8,717 nt of DNA from Hyphomonadaceae bacterium (GCA_003526465.1 DPWD01000122.1:1-8717), one strand, 5' to 3'; counted from the stretch's first letter, positions 1 through 5,578 are shown. Made by a program: numbers and translations. The notes: generated by a model from the sequence alone, not told the origin.

Positions 1-467
1 CAGAACACCGGGGCACGCAATTCGTCGAAGGCGGCGCGGCATTGGGTGGGGTCGCGCGGCGGCGGCGCCGTCCCCGGGCCTTGCCGCAGCAGCAGCACCC
101 CAAGGGCGACGACGAGCACCCCGCGCAAGACCCCGAACGCCAGCCCCGCCGCGCGGTCGAAACTGCCGATTTCGGTCGATTGATGCGCCGATTTGGCGAG
201 CGTCGATGTCACCAGGGTAATGCCGATAAAGACGACCAGGAAGATGAGCAGCCCGGCCGCCAAGGGCGCCAGCACGCTCGACAAGGGTGTGTATTGCTCA
301 ACAAAGGGGGTCGCCACCCCATTGAAGACAACGGCAGCGATCCCGGCGGCGATAAAGGCGATTACCGAGAACACTTCGCGGATCAGTCCGCGCGCAAACG
401 CCATCACGCCCGATAGGCCCAAGATGGCCAAGGCGGCAAAATCAAACCAGGTCAAACCGAGGTCCAT
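1..467 (-). CDS. cvpA: CvpA family membrane protein (partial, C-terminus off the left edge)
   Basis: Inner-membrane protein of the CvpA (colicin V production) family. In other bacteria it is linked to envelope homeostasis and is often found just upstream of purF; its biochemical role is unsettled. The first 155 codons are present and remain open at the edge. Visible features are an N-terminal helix around residues 8-24 with FDFAALAILGLSG, the family's RG..RE element (FARGLIREVFS, residues 24-34), further hydrophobic helices at about 33-49, 66-90 and 107-127, and the second family signature FDRAAGLAFGVLRG (103-116). The tail turns proline- and arginine-rich near residue 130. The ATG at 465-467 is preceded by a GGGAG Shine-Dalgarno. 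It is last in a co-directional minus-strand cluster, about 94 bp after the SET gene. The next gene leftward may be purF, but that is only the common arrangement in related genomes and cannot be seen here. Confidence 0.9.
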   Translation of the reverse strand, partial: MDLGLTWFDFAALAILGLSGVMAFARGLIREVFSVIAFIAAGIAAVVFNGVATPFVEQYTPLSSVLAPLAAGLLIFLVVFIGITLVTSTLAKSAHQSTEIGSFDRAAGLAFGVLRGVLVVALGVLLLRQGPGTAPPPRDPTQCRAAFDELRAPVF

Positions 468-474
468 CAGCGTT

Positions 475-480
475 GCTCCC
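475..480 (-). promoter_or_regulatory. Shine-Dalgarno of cvpA
   Basis: The minus strand reads GGGAGCAACGCTG directly before the ATG at 465-467. This is a good ribosome-binding site about 8 nt from the start. It fixes the cvpA start and shows that this gene initiates independently rather than by overlap with the SET gene. Confidence 0.6.
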
Positions 481-550
481 CACTTGGCGGCTGCACACGC
501 CGGTTCTGGCGCGTGGGAGCATCGAATAGCGGGGCAGTCGGCGATTGGAA

Positions 551-572
551 AGCCCGCTGGGTCAGCGGCTGC
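551..572 (-). terminator. Possible weak terminator or attenuator hairpin at the SET gene stop
   Basis: A perfect 6-bp inverted repeat, CCGCTG-3nt-CAGCGG (554-559 and 563-568), straddles the SET stop codon. On the minus strand the stem can extend past a bulged G to AGC/GCT. Only a short T run (TTCC) follows. The position suits attenuation between the SET gene and cvpA, but the weak U tract makes it at most a leaky terminator, and it could be chance in GC-rich sequence. Confidence 0.25.
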
Positions 573-990
573 GGGGACGCTCGGTTTTCGGGGGCTGGCA
601 CTTGGGGCAACGGCAATGGCCCTTCAAGTATTCATTGAAGTAATTCTTGCCGTAATCGTAGGCGAGTTCTTCGCCTGGCCGGATACGCCGGCGAGCGTGA
701 ATAAATACCCGGCCCTTGTAGATATTGGGCTCGCAATTGGGCCGGCAGGAATGATTGATATAGCGGGCGGTGTTCCAGCGCGGCGCGCCATCGATGGTTT
801 TGCGCGCGCTGACCTCAAACAGATATTTGCTGCGGCTCTTGGTCTCTTGTTCGGGCGTCAGCTGGGGCCCCCGATACTCGATAATGCAGGCGCTTTTGGG
901 AATTTCACTCTTGGCGAACAGGCCCAACCCGGCTAGCGAGCGCCCAACGCGAAGATCGAAGTTACCGGGTTTGTAGCTCATTCTGGGCAT
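562..990 (-). CDS. SET-domain protein-lysine N-methyltransferase with post-SET cysteine cluster
   Basis: A compact, about 142-residue SET protein that probably transfers methyl groups from S-adenosylmethionine to lysine on a protein; the substrate is unknown. Domain features in order are the SET-N glycine motif GLGLFA (21-26), the core motif YINHSCRPNCE (77-87, with the AdoMet-binding NHS and a zinc-ligand-like Cys), GEELAYDYG (106-114, with the active-site Tyr), and a post-SET GHCRCPKC with cysteines at 126, 128 and 131. All parts needed for catalysis appear present, and there is no partner domain, signal peptide or membrane segment. The ATG at 988-990 is chosen because the SET fold starts about 10 residues later. 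A TTG at 1030-1032 would add 14 residues, and an ATG at 979-981 is also possible; none has a strong Shine-Dalgarno. It lies between the GYF_2 protein gene and cvpA on the same strand. Such proteins resemble eukaryotic histone methyltransferases, but many bacteria carry them. Family confidence is high, target unknown. Confidence 0.9.
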   Translation of the reverse strand: MPRMSYKPGNFDLRVGRSLAGLGLFAKSEIPKSACIIEYRGPQLTPEQETKSRSKYLFEVSARKTIDGAPRWNTARYINHSCRPNCEPNIYKGRVFIHARRRIRPGEELAYDYGKNYFNEYLKGHCRCPKCQPPKTERPRSR

Positions 991-1097
991 GAGGTGTTCC
1001 AAGGCGCGATGCCAAGCCCGCACCAGCCGCAAACGTCAGGCCAAAGCAAGCGGGCAAAATGTCCAATGGGGCGCCGACTCCAAGACCCCTGCTTGAT

Positions 1098-1625
1098 TCA
1101 GAGGGTGTCAGCGCGCAGTGGGCCGTTCCAGACCGTGGAAACGCGCGCATCGATCTCAGGCCCGAGATTGAACCAGGCAAAGCGATTGCGCGTCGCATCG
1201 ATCACCGCGAAGCGGTCACCGGCGAGCAATGTCTGCGACAGCGTGTTGCGCACGATGCCGGCGGAAAAGCGCGTGCGCACTAGCCAAAGGCCGGGCGCCA
1301 GTTCGCACATCGAGCCGAGCGCCTCGAGCGCGGCGGCGAACTCGTGCTGCGCGCCGGAGCGGATTTCCGCGTGAACGAAGATGTTGGCAGCGTCAGCCAT
1401 ATTGTCGTTTTCGCCGCCTGCCGGGCCCATCAGCCCCATCACTTGGCGCGCCTCTACCCAGGCGCCGTCAGCGTTTTCGGCAACCCGCGTGCTGGCGCGC
1501 ACGCGCCCCTCCGCCACGAAGCGCGAAAGTTGCGCCATGGAATAGGGGCCGTAGGGCTTGCCATTGGCCTCCACCCACCATTGTCCGGCGGATCGGGCTC
1601 TCACGGGGGCGTTTTGCTCGCTCAC
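1098..1625 (-). CDS. GYF_2-domain protein with a C-terminal Cas2/SinR-like ferredoxin-fold module
   Basis: A 175-residue cytoplasmic two-domain protein. Residues about 16-62 match GYF_2: WWVEANGKPYGPYSMAQL, then FVAEGRVRASTRV and GAWVEA, giving the W..NG..GPYS..QL..FV..G.V...T.V pattern. This family is thought to mediate protein-protein contacts. After a Gly/Asn-rich linker, residues 76-175 hold a separate module: strand IFVHAEI (82-88), a helix, LWLVRTRFSAGIVRNTL (113-129), then DRFAVIDA (about 137-144) and AWF (150-152). That order resembles the Cas2/SinR-like fold (strand, helix, WLV.T..SA..IR..L, D...VV, AW). The acidic first-strand motif of nuclease-type members is replaced by HAE, so nuclease activity is not supported. 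This second assignment is by eye and uncertain. The start is the GTG at 1623-1625, with GGAG 5 nt upstream; a TTG at 1668-1670 lacks a Shine-Dalgarno. It lies between the PilZ and SET genes, same strand. Confidence 0.75.
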   Translation of the reverse strand: MSEQNAPVRARSAGQWWVEANGKPYGPYSMAQLSRFVAEGRVRASTRVAENADGAWVEARQVMGLMGPAGGENDNMADAANIFVHAEIRSGAQHEFAAALEALGSMCELAPGLWLVRTRFSAGIVRNTLSQTLLAGDRFAVIDATRNRFAWFNLGPEIDARVSTVWNGPLRADTL

Positions 1626-1634
1626 GGCTGCTCC
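1626..1634 (-). promoter_or_regulatory. Shine-Dalgarno deciding the GTG start of the GYF_2 gene
   Basis: The minus strand reads TTTGGAGCAGCC immediately before the GTG at 1623-1625, with GGAG (1631-1634) 5 nt away. The alternative TTG 45 nt further upstream is preceded by a pyrimidine run (TTTCTCCC) with no ribosome-binding site, so the shorter protein is preferred. Confidence 0.6.
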
Positions 1635-1732
1635 AAATCGGGTGCTCCGCAATGGGCGGGACACCTTCAAGGGAGAAATGCAAGCGCTGTGCCGGTGAAT
1701 TGGCCGGTTACCCTAACGAGCGGGATTTGGCG

Positions 1733-2353
1733 CTAAGACCGCGGCTCAAAGTCCACTGCGAAGCCGCCTTCAAGATAGCGCGCCACGCGGCCGTAGGTGT
1801 TTCCTACGCGCACCCAGGCCCCGATTGGGGGCCGCTGCCGGGTCGTGCGCAGGGTTGTCCCAGCAAGCGAGAAATCCAGCACTTCTGCGTCGAACGCTTC
1901 GCCGTCTTCGGGTTGGATGCGCGCAAGGGGCGTAGGCCCGGCTTCCACCAGGCGCGGCGCGCGCCGCTCCTCGGCATCGATGCCGAGGTTTTCGTTGATG
2001 GCTAAGGTCAATTGCTCGGTGAGCTTTTCGCGTTTGTAGGCGGTAAAGTCGAAGATGATGGCGGCATCTTGCTGGCCCCGGCGCGCCACGGCGCCGGAAA
2101 CGCGCCCCAATCCTTCCAGATAAATCACAACCCGCTCGCCAACATTGGGCAGCACCGATCCAAGAATGCGGACGTCTCCGGGGGATATGTCGGCGGTCTG
2201 GCAATTGTGCTCGCGCCCGAGCGTGTCGAGCATTCGCCCTTCCACCACCAGTGGAAGCCTGCGGAAACGCCGCCGCTCCATCGCCCGCGGCTGCAGCCGC
2301 GATAGCCGCGAGGCGGCGCCCGCCAGGTCGAGCTTTCCGGCTGTGTTCGACAT
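1733..2353 (-). CDS. Tandem PilZ-domain protein (likely c-di-GMP binding)
   Basis: A roughly 206-residue soluble protein with two PilZ-like repeats. PilZ domains bind cyclic di-GMP and control motility, adhesion or exopolysaccharide. Repeat 1 has an arginine-rich ERRRFRRLPL (26-35; RxxxR satisfied) and DISPGD (55-60), where the last glycine of the usual (D/N)xSxxG is Asp. Repeat 2 has ERRAPR (129-134; RxxxR satisfied) and DFSLAG (160-165), a full DxSxxG. A helical stretch rich in Lys and Glu (KREKLTEQLTLAINENLG) separates them. Repeat 2 is therefore the better candidate ligand site. There is no enzyme domain or membrane segment. The start is uncertain: the ATG at 2351-2353 is used; a GTG at 2375-2377 would add 8 residues. 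Neither has a clear Shine-Dalgarno, and a CtrA-like box abuts the GTG. The gene heads the minus-strand cluster and diverges from the GMC oxidoreductase gene. Confidence 0.85.
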   Translation of the reverse strand: MSNTAGKLDLAGAASRLSRLQPRAMERRRFRRLPLVVEGRMLDTLGREHNCQTADISPGDVRILGSVLPNVGERVVIYLEGLGRVSGAVARRGQQDAAIIFDFTAYKREKLTEQLTLAINENLGIDAEERRAPRLVEAGPTPLARIQPEDGEAFDAEVLDFSLAGTTLRTTRQRPPIGAWVRVGNTYGRVARYLEGGFAVDFEPRS

Positions 2354-2465
2354 TGACACGATAAATGCCCGGTTCACCGTAAACTTTGCCTTAAGATTTG
2401 ACGGTAGGGCAGGGCTTGCAGGACTGGGGCCGCCCTGCGCAAAGTCCCCAAAACAGGATGGCGGC
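2354..2465. promoter_or_regulatory. Divergent intergenic region between the PilZ and GMC genes
   Basis: About 112 bp (88 bp if the PilZ gene starts at its GTG) between two divergent genes, so both promoters should lie here. It contains the CtrA-like box on the PilZ side, a TTGACG (2398-2403) on the plus strand that resembles a -35 element but has no convincing -10 at normal spacing, and the GMC Shine-Dalgarno AGGA (2455-2458). Confidence 0.45.
2379..2394 (-). promoter_or_regulatory. CtrA-like box upstream of the PilZ gene
   Basis: Reading the minus strand from 2394 gives TTAA-GGCAAAG-TTTAC. This matches the alphaproteobacterial CtrA site TTAA-N7-TTAAC at all but one defined position. It lies in the divergent region just upstream of the PilZ gene. 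CtrA control of c-di-GMP and motility genes is typical of Caulobacterales, so the context fits. A weak -10-like TTTATC (2360-2365) downstream would put a transcript start near the ATG at 2351-2353, which would fit leaderless initiation. Short AT motifs can occur by chance. Confidence 0.4.
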
Positions 2466-4130
2466 GTGCCCGAGATTACCCAACGCTTCGATTACGTCAT
2501 CGTCGGCGCAGGCAGCGCGGGCTGCGTCTTGGCCAACAGGTTGACCGAAGACGCCAGCGTGAAGGTCGCCCTCATCGAGGCGGGTGGGAAGAACGAGAGC
2601 GTGTTGGTAAAGATGCCTGCTGGCGTCGGCAATCTCATCGCCAACAAGGGCGCGGCCAATTGGGGATTCGAGACCACGCCGCAGGAATTCCTGGACGGGC
2701 GCAAGCTTTACCAGCCGCGCGGGCGCGGCTGGGGCGGCTCGTCTGCCATAAACGGCATGATCTATATTCGCGGCCACGCCCGTGACTATGGCCACTGGCG
2801 GCAGCTGGGACTAGCAGGCTGGGGCTACGCCGACGTGCTCCCCTATTTTAAGCGTGCGCAGCACCATGAGGACGGCGCCGACGCCTGGAACGGGCAGGGC
2901 GGGCCGCTTTGGGTGTCGCGCGGACCGCCCGGCGATCCAGTTTACCGCGCTTTCATTCGCGCGGCAGAGGAGGCGGGCTACCCAGCCACGCGCGACTTCA
3001 ACGGCAAGCAGCAAGAGGGTGCGGGGCCCTACCATCTCACTATTCGCGACGGCGAGCGCTGGAGCGCATCGGCGGCGTACCTCAGGCCCATCGTCGGCGC
3101 GCGGCCCAATCTCACTGTGATCTCTGGCGCGCATGCCGGGCGCATCGTGATCGAGCGCGGCAAGGCCGTTGGGGTGGAATATGCGGCCAGGAAGGGCGGT
3201 CCGGTTGCAACGGTGGCGGCCACGCGCGAGGTGCTGCTTTGCGGCGGCGCGTTCCAGTCGCCGCACCTGCTGCTGCTCTCCGGAATCGGCCCCGGCGACG
3301 AACTCAGAAAACTGGGGATCGAGGTGCAGGTCGACTCGCCCGAAGTGGGACAGAACCTGCAGGACCATCTCGATGTTTGCATCATCTACGAGATGACAAA
3401 GCCGATTTCGATGTATTCGAAAACGAAGGGCCTTCGGCAACCGATGATAGGGCTCGAATATATGCTGACCAAGCAGGGGCACGGCCGCACCAATCATCTG
3501 CACGCCGGCGCGTTCTTGAAAACTCGCCCAGAACTCGACCGCCCCGACATGCAGATTCACGTCGTTAACGCGGTGATGATCGATCATGCGCGGGTAAAGC
3601 CCGACCGCGACGGCTTCACCCTGCACGCCTGCCAATTGCGCCCCGAGAGTCGCGGGACTGTGAAGCTGGCGTCGCGCGATCCATTTGCGCCGCCCGCCAT
3701 CGATCCGCGCTACTTGGCTGAAGAGAACGACCGCCGCACCATGCGCGACAGCGTCCGCATGGCGCGCGATATTTGCGGGCGCGATGCGCTGAAGCCACTG
3801 CGCGGGCCGGAAATGCGCCCCGGCGCGGGCGTGCAATCCGATGCCGAGATCGATTCCTGGGTGCGCCAGAACGCGGAGACCATCTATCACCCGGTAGGTA
3901 CGGTGCGCATGGGTGCGGATGCCCGCGCGCCGCTCGATGGTGAGTTGCGCGTCCGCGGCGTTGACGGCTTGCGCGTGATCGACGCCAGCGTGATGCCGAC
4001 GCTGGTCGGAGGCAACACCAATGCGCCCACCATCATGATCGCGGAGAAGCTCGCCGATATTCTACGCGGGCGGCCCCCGCTCGCGCCGGAGCACGCGCCG
4101 ATCGCCGAAGACGAAGCGGCGGCTGTTTGA
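2466..4130 (+). CDS. GMC-family FAD oxidoreductase (choline/alcohol dehydrogenase-like)
   Basis: A 554-residue flavoenzyme of the glucose-methanol-choline family, expected to oxidise an alcohol using FAD; the substrate cannot be told from sequence. The N-terminal FAD-binding motif is DYVIVGAGSAGCVLANRL (from residue 9), with the acidic end of strand 2 in LIEAGG. The first GMC signature is GRGWGGSSAINGMIYIRGH, and the second is GAFQSPHLLLLSGIGP. The C-terminus has IYHPVGTVRMG, with the catalytic His at 475, and GGNTNAPT, with Asn 519 as the paired residue; the His-Asn spacing of 44 fits the family. Length is normal for choline dehydrogenase/AlkJ-type members. No export signal is seen. The start is the GTG at 2466, with AGGA 7 nt upstream; the frame is open further upstream only because it runs antisense over the PilZ gene. 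The stop overlaps the next gene's ATG, so the two form an operon. Confidence 0.95.
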   Translation: MPEITQRFDYVIVGAGSAGCVLANRLTEDASVKVALIEAGGKNESVLVKMPAGVGNLIANKGAANWGFETTPQEFLDGRKLYQPRGRGWGGSSAINGMIYIRGHARDYGHWRQLGLAGWGYADVLPYFKRAQHHEDGADAWNGQGGPLWVSRGPPGDPVYRAFIRAAEEAGYPATRDFNGKQQEGAGPYHLTIRDGERWSASAAYLRPIVGARPNLTVISGAHAGRIVIERGKAVGVEYAARKGGPVATVAATREVLLCGGAFQSPHLLLLSGIGPGDELRKLGIEVQVDSPEVGQNLQDHLDVCIIYEMTKPISMYSKTKGLRQPMIGLEYMLTKQGHGRTNHLHAGAFLKTRPELDRPDMQIHVVNAVMIDHARVKPDRDGFTLHACQLRPESRGTVKLASRDPFAPPAIDPRYLAEENDRRTMRDSVRMARDICGRDALKPLRGPEMRPGAGVQSDAEIDSWVRQNAETIYHPVGTVRMGADARAPLDGELRVRGVDGLRVIDASVMPTLVGGNTNAPTIMIAEKLADILRGRPPLAPEHAPIAEDEAAAV

Positions 4131-4762
4131 TGAGCCTTGCGCAATTCATCGCCGGGGCCGGCGCGCTCTTTGTCGGCGCGGCGACAGTGTCGCAGGGTTG
4201 GCTGTCAGTTGCCGAAACCATGGGCCGGGGCGGGACGCTGGCGTGGGGCGTTTGGCTCTATCTCTGCTATTTCACGGTGCTCACCAATTGTTTTGTCGTG
4301 CTTGTTCTGGCGCGCGCGGCGCTTAAGCCGGGCGACCGCACCGGCCTTAATGCGCCGCGCGTGGAGCTGATGGCGGCGATCTCGATCCTGTTTGTCGGCG
4401 CGGTTTACAATCTCCTGCTCGCCTCGCAATGGGATCCGCAGGGCTTGCGCAAGTTTAACGACGTGATCCTGCACAACGTTTCGCCCATTCTATTTGCGAT
4501 GTTTTGGTTTGTCCGCCGCGGAGGCGCATTGACTTGGCGCGATGCGCTGTTCACCGCCATGTGGCCCCTGGCCTATACCATCTACGGACAAACGCGCGGC
4601 GCGTTGGACGGGGTATATCCCTACTTCTTCACCGACCCGACACGCCTCAGCTGGACGCAGGTGCTGCTCAATATGGCAGGGCTGATGGCCGCTTTTTTCG
4701 TCGGCGCCTTGGCGTTGGTGACGCTAGACCGCGCTTTGCGCACGGCCCGGGCACACGCTTAG
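4130..4762 (+). CDS. Pr6Pr-family six-helix integral membrane protein
   Basis: A 210-residue polytopic membrane protein of the Pr6Pr family, related to FAR-17a/AIG1-like proteins; molecular function is not established for the bacterial members. Hydrophobic helices lie near residues 4-21, 38-62, 81-99, 114-128, 136-153 and 176-199. Conserved-looking elements are LCYFTVLTNCFVVLV in helix 2, an HN in helix 4 (ILHNVSPILFAMFW), and WPLAYTIYGQTRG followed by VYPYFF between helices 5 and 6, all typical of this family. The ATG at 4130-4132 shares a base with the TGA of the GMC gene (TGATG) and lacks a strong ribosome-binding site, so translation is probably coupled. The family's eukaryotic relatives include lipid hydrolases that use Thr and His; whether this protein is enzymatic is not shown. 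Its stop overlaps the stop of the convergent PAS gene. Confidence 0.88.
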   Translation: MSLAQFIAGAGALFVGAATVSQGWLSVAETMGRGGTLAWGVWLYLCYFTVLTNCFVVLVLARAALKPGDRTGLNAPRVELMAAISILFVGAVYNLLLASQWDPQGLRKFNDVILHNVSPILFAMFWFVRRGGALTWRDALFTAMWPLAYTIYGQTRGALDGVYPYFFTDPTRLSWTQVLLNMAGLMAAFFVGALALVTLDRALRTARAHA

Positions 4763-5289
4763 TCGTTCACCACGACAAGGCGCGGGCCGCTTGGCGTTTT
4801 CGCGGCCGGGGGATGCACCGAGCCGAGTTTGAGCCAGCGTATCGGGCGTTCAGCCAGGAATGATTCGCCGCCTAGTGCTTGGAACATGCCAAGGAAGCGG
4901 TCGCCCATCGAAGCGTCGACCTTTAGCGGCGTGATCATGATTTCGGCGCCAAAGCTGCGCCCATCGGCGGCCTCGGCGAAAACCCGCGCCACGGCAGGTT
5001 GGGCGGCGGCGCCGCAGGCGTCGATCATGGCGCGGAACAGCGCGCGGTCTGGCGCTAGAAACAGGCTGGCGAGATCGTGCTCGCGAAGGTCGCGTCCGAG
5101 CACGGCGACAAGATCGCGTCCGAAGCTGCGAATCGGCAGGCGTCCGTCCTTGGTGCGCTCGATCACGAACAGGCGCTCGATGACATGGTCAGCGCCGCCT
5201 TTGCGCGGCGGCGCGCCGGAACCCGCCAGCGCGCGGCCATAGGCAAGCAGCGCCTTGGTGTCTGGATGGAAGGTTTCTTCGCCAGTCAT
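4759..5289 (-). CDS. PAS_5-type single PAS-domain protein
   Basis: A 176-residue cytoplasmic protein that looks like the alphaproteobacterial PAS_5 family: a lone PAS fold without an attached kinase or cyclase. Family-like features are an N-terminal HPDTKALLAYGRAL segment, a basic stretch near APPRKGGADH, then the PAS core RLFVIERT (39-46), LPIRSFGRDLVAVLGRDL (51-68), a central helix from PDRALFRAMIDAC, and the closing strands FGAEIMITPL and FLGMFQALGG. The C-terminal tail is Pro-rich and ends in VVVND. Such proteins act as small sensory or adaptor modules; Caulobacter MopJ, a single-PAS regulator of motility, is a possible functional analogue, but orthology is not shown. The ATG at 5287-5289 is chosen because the family-like region begins there; upstream codons are low-complexity Arg/Ala. 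No good Shine-Dalgarno is visible. The TAA is tail to tail with the Pr6Pr stop, overlapping by 4 nt. Confidence 0.8.
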   Translation of the reverse strand: MTGEETFHPDTKALLAYGRALAGSGAPPRKGGADHVIERLFVIERTKDGRLPIRSFGRDLVAVLGRDLREHDLASLFLAPDRALFRAMIDACGAAAQPAVARVFAEAADGRSFGAEIMITPLKVDASMGDRFLGMFQALGGESFLAERPIRWLKLGSVHPPAAKTPSGPRLVVVND

Positions 5290-5412
5290 GTCTGGCTGGA
5301 GTGACGCAAGCCTCGCGCCGGGACGTGCGGGCGAATCCTGTGCCCGCGCTCTCAATCGCTCCCGCGCCGCGCGAACGCTGGCCTCGGGATTGCACTCTCA
5401 TTCTCGAATTTC
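5290..5412. other. Divergent intergenic region with no clear signal
   Basis: The stretch between the PAS start and the Shine-Dalgarno of the small plus-strand ORF should hold divergent promoters. I find no convincing -35/-10 pair on either strand. TTGCAC at 5390-5395 is -35-like for the plus strand, but no matching -10 is evident. Confidence 0.3.
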
Positions 5413-5418
5413 GGGAAG
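5413..5418 (+). promoter_or_regulatory. Shine-Dalgarno of the 28-residue membrane peptide
   Basis: GGGAAG lies 7 nt before the ATG at 5426. This is a better site than that of several longer genes in the window and is a main reason for treating the short ORF as translated. Confidence 0.5.
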
Positions 5419-5425
5419 CGGTGCG

Positions 5426-5512
5426 ATGCGCGTCTCACTTCGGCACATTCTCGCTGTCTTGGCCTTTGGCCTGGCCGCGCTTGGTTATTTCCTGCTTCCC
5501 GTCGGCGGCTGA
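5426..5512 (+). CDS. Candidate small membrane peptide (28 aa)
   Basis: An unrecognised short ORF encoding 28 residues. It starts with a basic segment (MRVSLRH) followed by one hydrophobic helix, ILAVLAFGLAALGYFLLP (8-25), and ends in VGG. The layout suits a single-pass inner-membrane peptide with the N-terminus inside by the positive-inside rule; there is no lipobox and little sequence beyond the helix. Support comes from the Shine-Dalgarno at 5413-5418 and a strong plus-strand intrinsic terminator 33 nt after the stop, with no other plus-strand gene between. It diverges from the PAS gene and converges on the S9 peptidase gene. No function is proposed. The alternative is a small noncoding RNA sharing the same terminator. 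Confidence 0.5.
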   Translation: MRVSLRHILAVLAFGLAALGYFLLPVGG

Positions 5513-5544
5513 CGCCGCGACTCTTACAGGCTCCTCCCAACTGC

Positions 5545-5572
5545 CCCCCGCCCTGAGCGGGGGTTCTTTTTT
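5545..5572 (+). terminator. Strong intrinsic terminator
   Basis: A 7-bp all-GC stem, CCCCCGC (5545-5551) and GCGGGGG (5557-5563), with a 5-nt loop CCTGA, is followed by TTCTTTTTT (5564-5572). The T run lies only on the plus-strand 3' side, so it terminates rightward transcription from the 28-residue peptide unit. It does not serve the leftward S9 peptidase gene, which ends at 5579. Confidence 0.88.
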
Positions 5573-5578
5573 GTGAAC

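Noticed and set aside
193..936. 247-codon plus-strand open frame across cvpA and the SET gene
   Set aside because: It is antisense to two genes with strong family motifs, has no ribosome site and no recognisable domain; it is a shadow.
1098..1400. Possible separate gene starting at the internal ATG (1398-1400) of the GYF_2 protein
   Set aside because: The frame is continuous from the GYF_2 domain with no stop, and there is no good Shine-Dalgarno before this ATG (only GGCGAAAACGACAAT). A two-domain protein is simpler, though a domain boundary clearly lies here.
1098..1625. A CRISPR or toxin-antitoxin function for the Cas2-like module
   Set aside because: There is no repeat array, Cas1 or antitoxin-like partner in the window, and the catalytic acidic residue is missing.
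1671..1732. Repeated ACCGGC/GCCGGT units around 1691-1710 as an operator
   Set aside because: Two 6-mers of this composition at a 6-nt gap are expected by chance in GC-rich DNA, and there is no promoter evidence beside them.
2145..2465. N-terminal extension of the GMC oxidoreductase frame upstream of 2466
   Set aside because: The extension lies antisense to the PilZ gene and does not look like GMC sequence. The GTG at 2466 has AGGA at proper spacing and gives the normal N-terminus just before the FAD-binding motif.
2811..3890. 359-codon minus-strand open frame inside the GMC gene
   Set aside because: It is complementary to a gene with all GMC signatures, and its translation shows no domain; a GC-driven shadow.
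5545..5572. Bidirectional terminator also serving the S9 peptidase gene
   Set aside because: On the minus strand the hairpin is followed by CAGTTGGGAGG, with no T run, so only the plus-strand direction is supported.
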